Assembly: GCF_000758725.1 (NCBI RefSeq)
Contig: NZ_CP009428.1
Span: forward strand, 186,001 to 250,000
DNA from: Paenibacillus odorifer
Lineage (GTDB): Bacteria; Bacillota; Bacilli; Paenibacillales; Paenibacillaceae
DNA: 64,000 nucleotides
Direction: 5' to 3'
Below the pieces are notes generated by a model. It did no database searches. It had not been told where the DNA came from and saw only the letters and a program-made list of their open reading frames with translations. Position numbers and translations under genes: made by a program. Below, piece by piece: positions 61,601 to 64,000 of the stretch. How positions within the stretch are numbered: position 1 is the first letter of the stretch; every line of letters begins with the position of its first letter.

Positions 61601-62940
61601 AAAACATGAATAATGCCGACTGGTCGGACGCCAACAAATTGAAGCTCTGGATTGCACCTGATGGCAGCGACCACAAACTTGTTATTCAGGTCAATGCAAG
61701 CGGCATCTCTTTTGAAGCTTATCCTTCACTGGCAGGTACGACACCTGGCATGGTGGAAATTCCATTCAGCCAGTTCGCTCCAGCGCCATGGGATACAGGA
61801 AATGCCGGTAAAGTAATCACTAAAGAGAACCTTAAGGACATTCGGGCAGTGTCTATCTACGTAAATAAAAAGGACACAGTAGCAAGTACGTCTGGTACGC
61901 TGTACTTTGACGATATTACAGCGTTTAATGATGGAACGGGTGGCGTCCCTAACGGGGGCGAAGGTCCTGGCAGCACGCCAGAACAGGCGAAGCTGTTGTA
62001 TGGCTTCGAAAAAGATACTCAGGACTGGACAGTAGAGCAGAATAATGCCAGTGCAACCGCGGCAGTGATCTCGACTGATGAGGCTGCTGAAGGAACTCAT
62101 TCGTTAAGCTCCTTGTTCTCACTCGATTCAGGTGGAGCTTTTGAGCTCAGCAAAAATGGCAGTTTGGATCTGAGCGCGGTAGATAAATTAAGCGCACAAA
62201 TTAAACTGTCGAACGGAACAGCGGATGCACGTTTGTATATTAAGACGGGATCGACCTGGTCTTGGGCTGACAGTGGAGCTGTGAAAGTAGATTCGAGCGG
62301 ATTTACTACGGTTTCGCTCAACTTGGCAGGTATTGCTGATCTTAATAGTGTAAAAGCCATAGGTATCAAGCTCGAGGGATTCAGTGGCACGGGAACTTCT
62401 ACGCTGTATCTGGATGATGTTCGGACCCTGAAGAATGGTACCGCACCTGAAGCTGTCGTCTATGGCTTCGAGGACAATACACTGCAAGGCTTCAGCATCA
62501 ATGTGGATGAAAATAATAAATATAATACAGCACTGGCCCAGAATCTATCGGTGAGCAATGCTGTGTATGCTGAGGGAACTCATTCGATGCAAGCGGACTT
62601 AACATTAAATGGAGGGCAGTTCCAGCTGCGTCGTATGGTGGTTACCAATTTAGCGAATGCATCAACAATTACGCTTAAAATCAAGGTTGTACCTATTGAT
62701 GCAAGCGATGTTAGCGGTGTAATGGCTCAGCTGTTCACCCAAAGTGGCTCAAGCTGGGGAACATGGACTGCTTCTACGGCTGCACCAGTAGATACCAATG
62801 GATTTACTACAATAACATTGGATATCAGCAAGGTAGCGGATCGTAATTTGACCCAAGCGATTGGCGTTCAAGTCATGACCACAGCAACCGATCCGGTGGG
62901 TAGTGCTACCGTATATGTGGACGAAATCACGATTAAATAG
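58630..62940 (+). CDS. SLH-anchored beta-mannanase (GH26) with C-terminal carbohydrate-binding modules
   Basis: 1436-residue surface enzyme. Signal peptide (residues 1 to about 28). Three SLH repeats (about 32-205: GHWAQQNIAKWVENGVLNGYQDGSF and two more) anchor it to the cell wall. A beta-solenoid-like region (about 215-380) and a Pro-Thr linker follow. The GH26 domain (about 450-815) has the acid/base E625 in FRPFHEQNGGWFWW and the nucleophile E732 in AAFTEFGYSG. Then an Ig-like module, a CBM11/27-like module near 935-1105 and two related modules, each opening YGFE and closing with a TLYLDDV or TVYVDEI motif. It hydrolyses beta-1,4-mannan outside the cell. AAGGAG sets the start. Confidence 0.92.
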   Translation: MKKAKKWLGSILACAMIMSPIPSVISAAAPSTVGFGDTQGHWAQQNIAKWVENGVLNGYQDGSFHPNEGITRAEFATILNKVFGFYMKSDQSFSDVKATDWYADQLSLARYAGYYEGYSENKAQATDYITRQDAVTMLARIFTLQATESASSLSGFNDSSQIQAYAKDAVDALSGLITGYEDGTFKPLGRITRAEVITLINKIVKSYYSQSGSFEGGIVSGNVVVNQDGVVLKNATINGNLYLTAGIGNGEVTLEGIKVTGTTFIAGGGVNSILIKNSSLGKVNINRKEGEVRVLTSGTTQISQLTVDSLARLEFGIGTMITTGILNRTVGLILGEGASIANLNVADKATGTTISGQGDIAKADVKATGVTLNGKPIAPGTIVIIKGNQGPVATATPAPTSASGSSITPAGPTNPTAAPTATATPTATEIPTPTATPTATATPTPTDPTGPVGRIENLADVDASSETKSLFAYLQDIRGSEILFGHQHATTEGLSITEKDGTQSEVENAVGDLPGLFGWDTLSLEGFEKPGDLGATKLENRDKLIGVMKSAYEKGGVLTLSSHMPNFVTGKDFYDTKGNVLTHILPGGDKHAEFNAFLDMIADFANNLKDDDGKVIPVIFRPFHEQNGGWFWWGAPYRTKEQYAEIYRYTVEYLRDKKDVHNFLYAFSPGSPFNGTDATFLETYPGDDYVDILGFDNYYDGTTEGWFDSVVKDAKLISKLADDKGKIAAFTEFGYSGVKPTGTKDLKFFTKLIAALQSDPDAKRMAYMQTWANFNTDSIFVPYRNAPNGLGDHELLPDFVDYYKDPYTSFSYEVAVADAYSKQVTTETEQPFLHIASPTANQTVPTTKASTLRVRVLNQDVDKVTYLIGDDTTEYSMAADTEGFYYLADWTPGVAFDESGVMLTVKSYAKDGSVLSQTIQIFVSDVQGIGDPLIVDTFENYKGNDELLRAALSPAGDLNKISLDADHKNDGKYGLRFDYNVDGQGYTGRTKNMNNADWSDANKLKLWIAPDGSDHKLVIQVNASGISFEAYPSLAGTTPGMVEIPFSQFAPAPWDTGNAGKVITKENLKDIRAVSIYVNKKDTVASTSGTLYFDDITAFNDGTGGVPNGGEGPGSTPEQAKLLYGFEKDTQDWTVEQNNASATAAVISTDEAAEGTHSLSSLFSLDSGGAFELSKNGSLDLSAVDKLSAQIKLSNGTADARLYIKTGSTWSWADSGAVKVDSSGFTTVSLNLAGIADLNSVKAIGIKLEGFSGTGTSTLYLDDVRTLKNGTAPEAVVYGFEDNTLQGFSINVDENNKYNTALAQNLSVSNAVYAEGTHSMQADLTLNGGQFQLRRMVVTNLANASTITLKIKVVPIDASDVSGVMAQLFTQSGSSWGTWTASTAAPVDTNGFTTITLDISKVADRNLTQAIGVQVMTTATDPVGSATVYVDEITIK

Positions 62941-62949
62941 AAAGTAGTA

Positions 62950-62993
62950 AAGCCGGAAGCGAACATTTTACGATGTTCACTTCCGGCTTATTT
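62950..62993. terminator. Bidirectional terminator between the mannanase and the SDR gene
   Basis: AAGCCGGAAG with inner GAACAT pairs with ATGTTC and CTTCCGGCTT around TTTACG; T-rich sequence follows on the plus strand. Confidence 0.85.
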
Positions 62994-63043
62994 ATTTAGC
63001 ATCAAATTTATTCATTTTAAGGTCTACGAGAATCTGCTTGAAA

Positions 63044-63799
63044 TTAACGAAGCTTAATAGATCCGCCATCTACCATGATAGTCTGGCCCGTAATATAATC
63101 GGAATCTTCACTCGCTAGGAATACCGCAACACGCCCGATATCACTTTCCAGTTCACCCAATCTTCTCAAAGGAATTTTTGAAATCATGTTTTGGTAATAC
63201 TCAGGGTTTGCTTCTGCCCATTCAATCATACCAGGGGAATTAGCAATTGGAGCAATGATGTTTACGTTGATTCCAAATGGACCAAATTCATTAGCGGCTA
63301 CCCGGGTAATTCCACGGATGGCTTCTTTTGCAGCAGCATATGTTCCTTGATTGGTGTCACCGTTGAGACCGGCGCCCGATGCAAAGTTAATAATTTTACC
63401 TTGAGTTTCTTTTAAATAGGGTAGTGCTGCTTGCATGAAATAGAAGGTTGGATAGAAGCCTGTATCAAAAGATAAATCGAAATCAGCCTGTGTAGTTTCT
63501 TCGATAGATTTCATTCTGGATGCGTGGGCATTGTTTACTAAAATATCTATTTTTCCGAATTTATCAGCTACTTGTTTAACAAGGTGAGCTATTTTATCGT
63601 GTTCCTTGAGGTTCGCTTGAATAAAGATAGATTCAGGTTGATATTCTTGTAATTCTTTAATTGTTTCTTTGCCGGTTTCTTCATTGAGGTCAATAATAGC
63701 TACCTTAGCGCCTTCTTTAACAAAAGCCAGGGCCATCCCTTTACCAATGCCGCCTGCTCCACCAGTAATAATAGCTACTTTTCCTGCAAGTCTGCTCAT
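63044..63799 (-). CDS. SDR-family oxidoreductase
   Basis: 251-residue short-chain dehydrogenase of the classical type. Cofactor motif TGGAGGIGKGMA (residues about 12-23), the structural NNAHAS, the catalytic serine in NFASGAGLNG and the YAAAK catalytic Tyr-Lys pair near 155-159 are present. The family C-terminus ITGQTIMVDGGSIKLR is complete. An acidic residue after the second strand (IIDLNEE) suggests NAD rather than NADP preference. AAAGGAGATC precedes the ATG. The substrate cannot be told from sequence. The 200 bp beyond it to the window edge holds its promoter and possibly the start of a divergent gene. Confidence 0.9.
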   Translation of the reverse strand: MSRLAGKVAIITGGAGGIGKGMALAFVKEGAKVAIIDLNEETGKETIKELQEYQPESIFIQANLKEHDKIAHLVKQVADKFGKIDILVNNAHASRMKSIEETTQADFDLSFDTGFYPTFYFMQAALPYLKETQGKIINFASGAGLNGDTNQGTYAAAKEAIRGITRVAANEFGPFGINVNIIAPIANSPGMIEWAEANPEYYQNMISKIPLRRLGELESDIGRVAVFLASEDSDYITGQTIMVDGGSIKLR

Positions 63800-63954
63800 G
63801 TTGTGATCTCCTTTTTGTGAAAAAATGTAGTATCTAACTCTTATTCGAGGTAAGGTGTAATTGTTACTTCGACTATATATTACCCAAAATAGTAGCTATA
63901 TTTACCATGAAGTAGAAACGGCATCATTTCCCAAGATGAATATAGAGGGGGATG

Positions 63955-64000
63955 ATGAATGTTTCAGCAGCTGATGAGGCCTATTCCGGCTCTTATGTAG
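63955..64000 (+). CDS. Possible start of a gene cut by the window end
   Basis: GAGGGGG at about 63945 precedes three closely spaced ATGs (63952, 63955, 63959). The frame shared by 63952 and 63955 stays open for 15 codons to the window edge (MNVSAADEAYSGSYV); the frame from 63959 stops at the last codon. There is too little sequence to judge. Confidence 0.25.
   Translation, partial: MNVSAADEAYSGSYV

Noticed and set aside
63959..64000. 13-codon frame ending exactly at the window end
   Set aside because: Too short to support; the overlapping frame from 63955 stays open and is listed with low confidence instead.

Overview
The window reads as chromosomal DNA of a Gram-positive member of the Bacillales, most likely a Paenibacillus. 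The grounds are: the glycolytic cluster cggR-gapA-pgk-tpiA-gpmI-eno followed by secG, rnr, smpB and ssrA; strong AGGAGG-type ribosome binding sites; GTG and TTG starts; very large S-layer-anchored exoenzymes with Pro-Thr linkers; and pectin- and mannan-degrading enzymes. The species assignment is inference.

Layout. 1-7.3 kb: the central glycolytic operon under CggR. 7.4-12.7 kb: secG, rnr (with an unusually long Gly/Arg tail), smpB and the tmRNA gene ssrA. 12.7-14.5 kb: an accessory patch in which the 3' end of ssrA is repeated twice more (13406-13487 and 14387-14461), each copy closing a small block with one hypothetical gene, as expected from successive integrations at ssrA. 14.6-17.3 kb: two tandem BaiN/HI0933-type flavoproteins. 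17.5-22.5 kb: small accessory genes, a Crp/Fnr regulator broken by two frameshifts, an overlooked 58-residue protein, a secreted pectate lyase with a CcpA (cre) site, and a small XRE regulator.

22.7-29.7 kb is the most interesting part: a bacterial RNA-repair locus. A three-gene operon encodes an RlaP-type nucleotidyltransferase, the Hen1 RNA 3'-terminal 2'-O-methyltransferase and the end-healing and sealing enzyme Pnkp (kinase, phosphatase and ligase in one chain). It is divergent from two overlapping genes for WYL-domain proteins that are the obvious candidate regulators. The divergent spacer carries a perfect 8-bp inverted repeat near its centre and a neighbouring hairpin.

29.9-49 kb: a LytTR regulator with a DUF3021 membrane partner, a GH94 phosphorylase, an ECF sigma/anti-sigma pair, a YgbA-like cysteine-rich protein, a family 2 glycosyltransferase, a purine salvage pair (NCS2 permease and guanine deaminase), a GyrI-like protein, a GntR/HutC regulator beside phosphoketolase xfp, an ABC exporter with a zinc-ribbon extension paired with a DUF1854 protein, and a sugar symporter overlapping a ChbG/YdjC deacetylase. 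49-64 kb: an LSm-like glycine-rich protein, a double nucleotidase with three SLH domains, tRNA-Leu(CAG), a MATE transporter, glycerol dehydrogenase, a membrane-anchored protein preceded by a candidate structured RNA, an SLH-anchored GH26 mannanase and an SDR oxidoreductase.

Together the genes describe a saprophyte that degrades plant polysaccharides, takes up and phosphorolyses oligosaccharides and feeds glycolysis or a phosphoketolase bypass, with an RNA-damage repair system among its accessory functions. All family assignments were made by eye from motifs and gene order; no database search was run.
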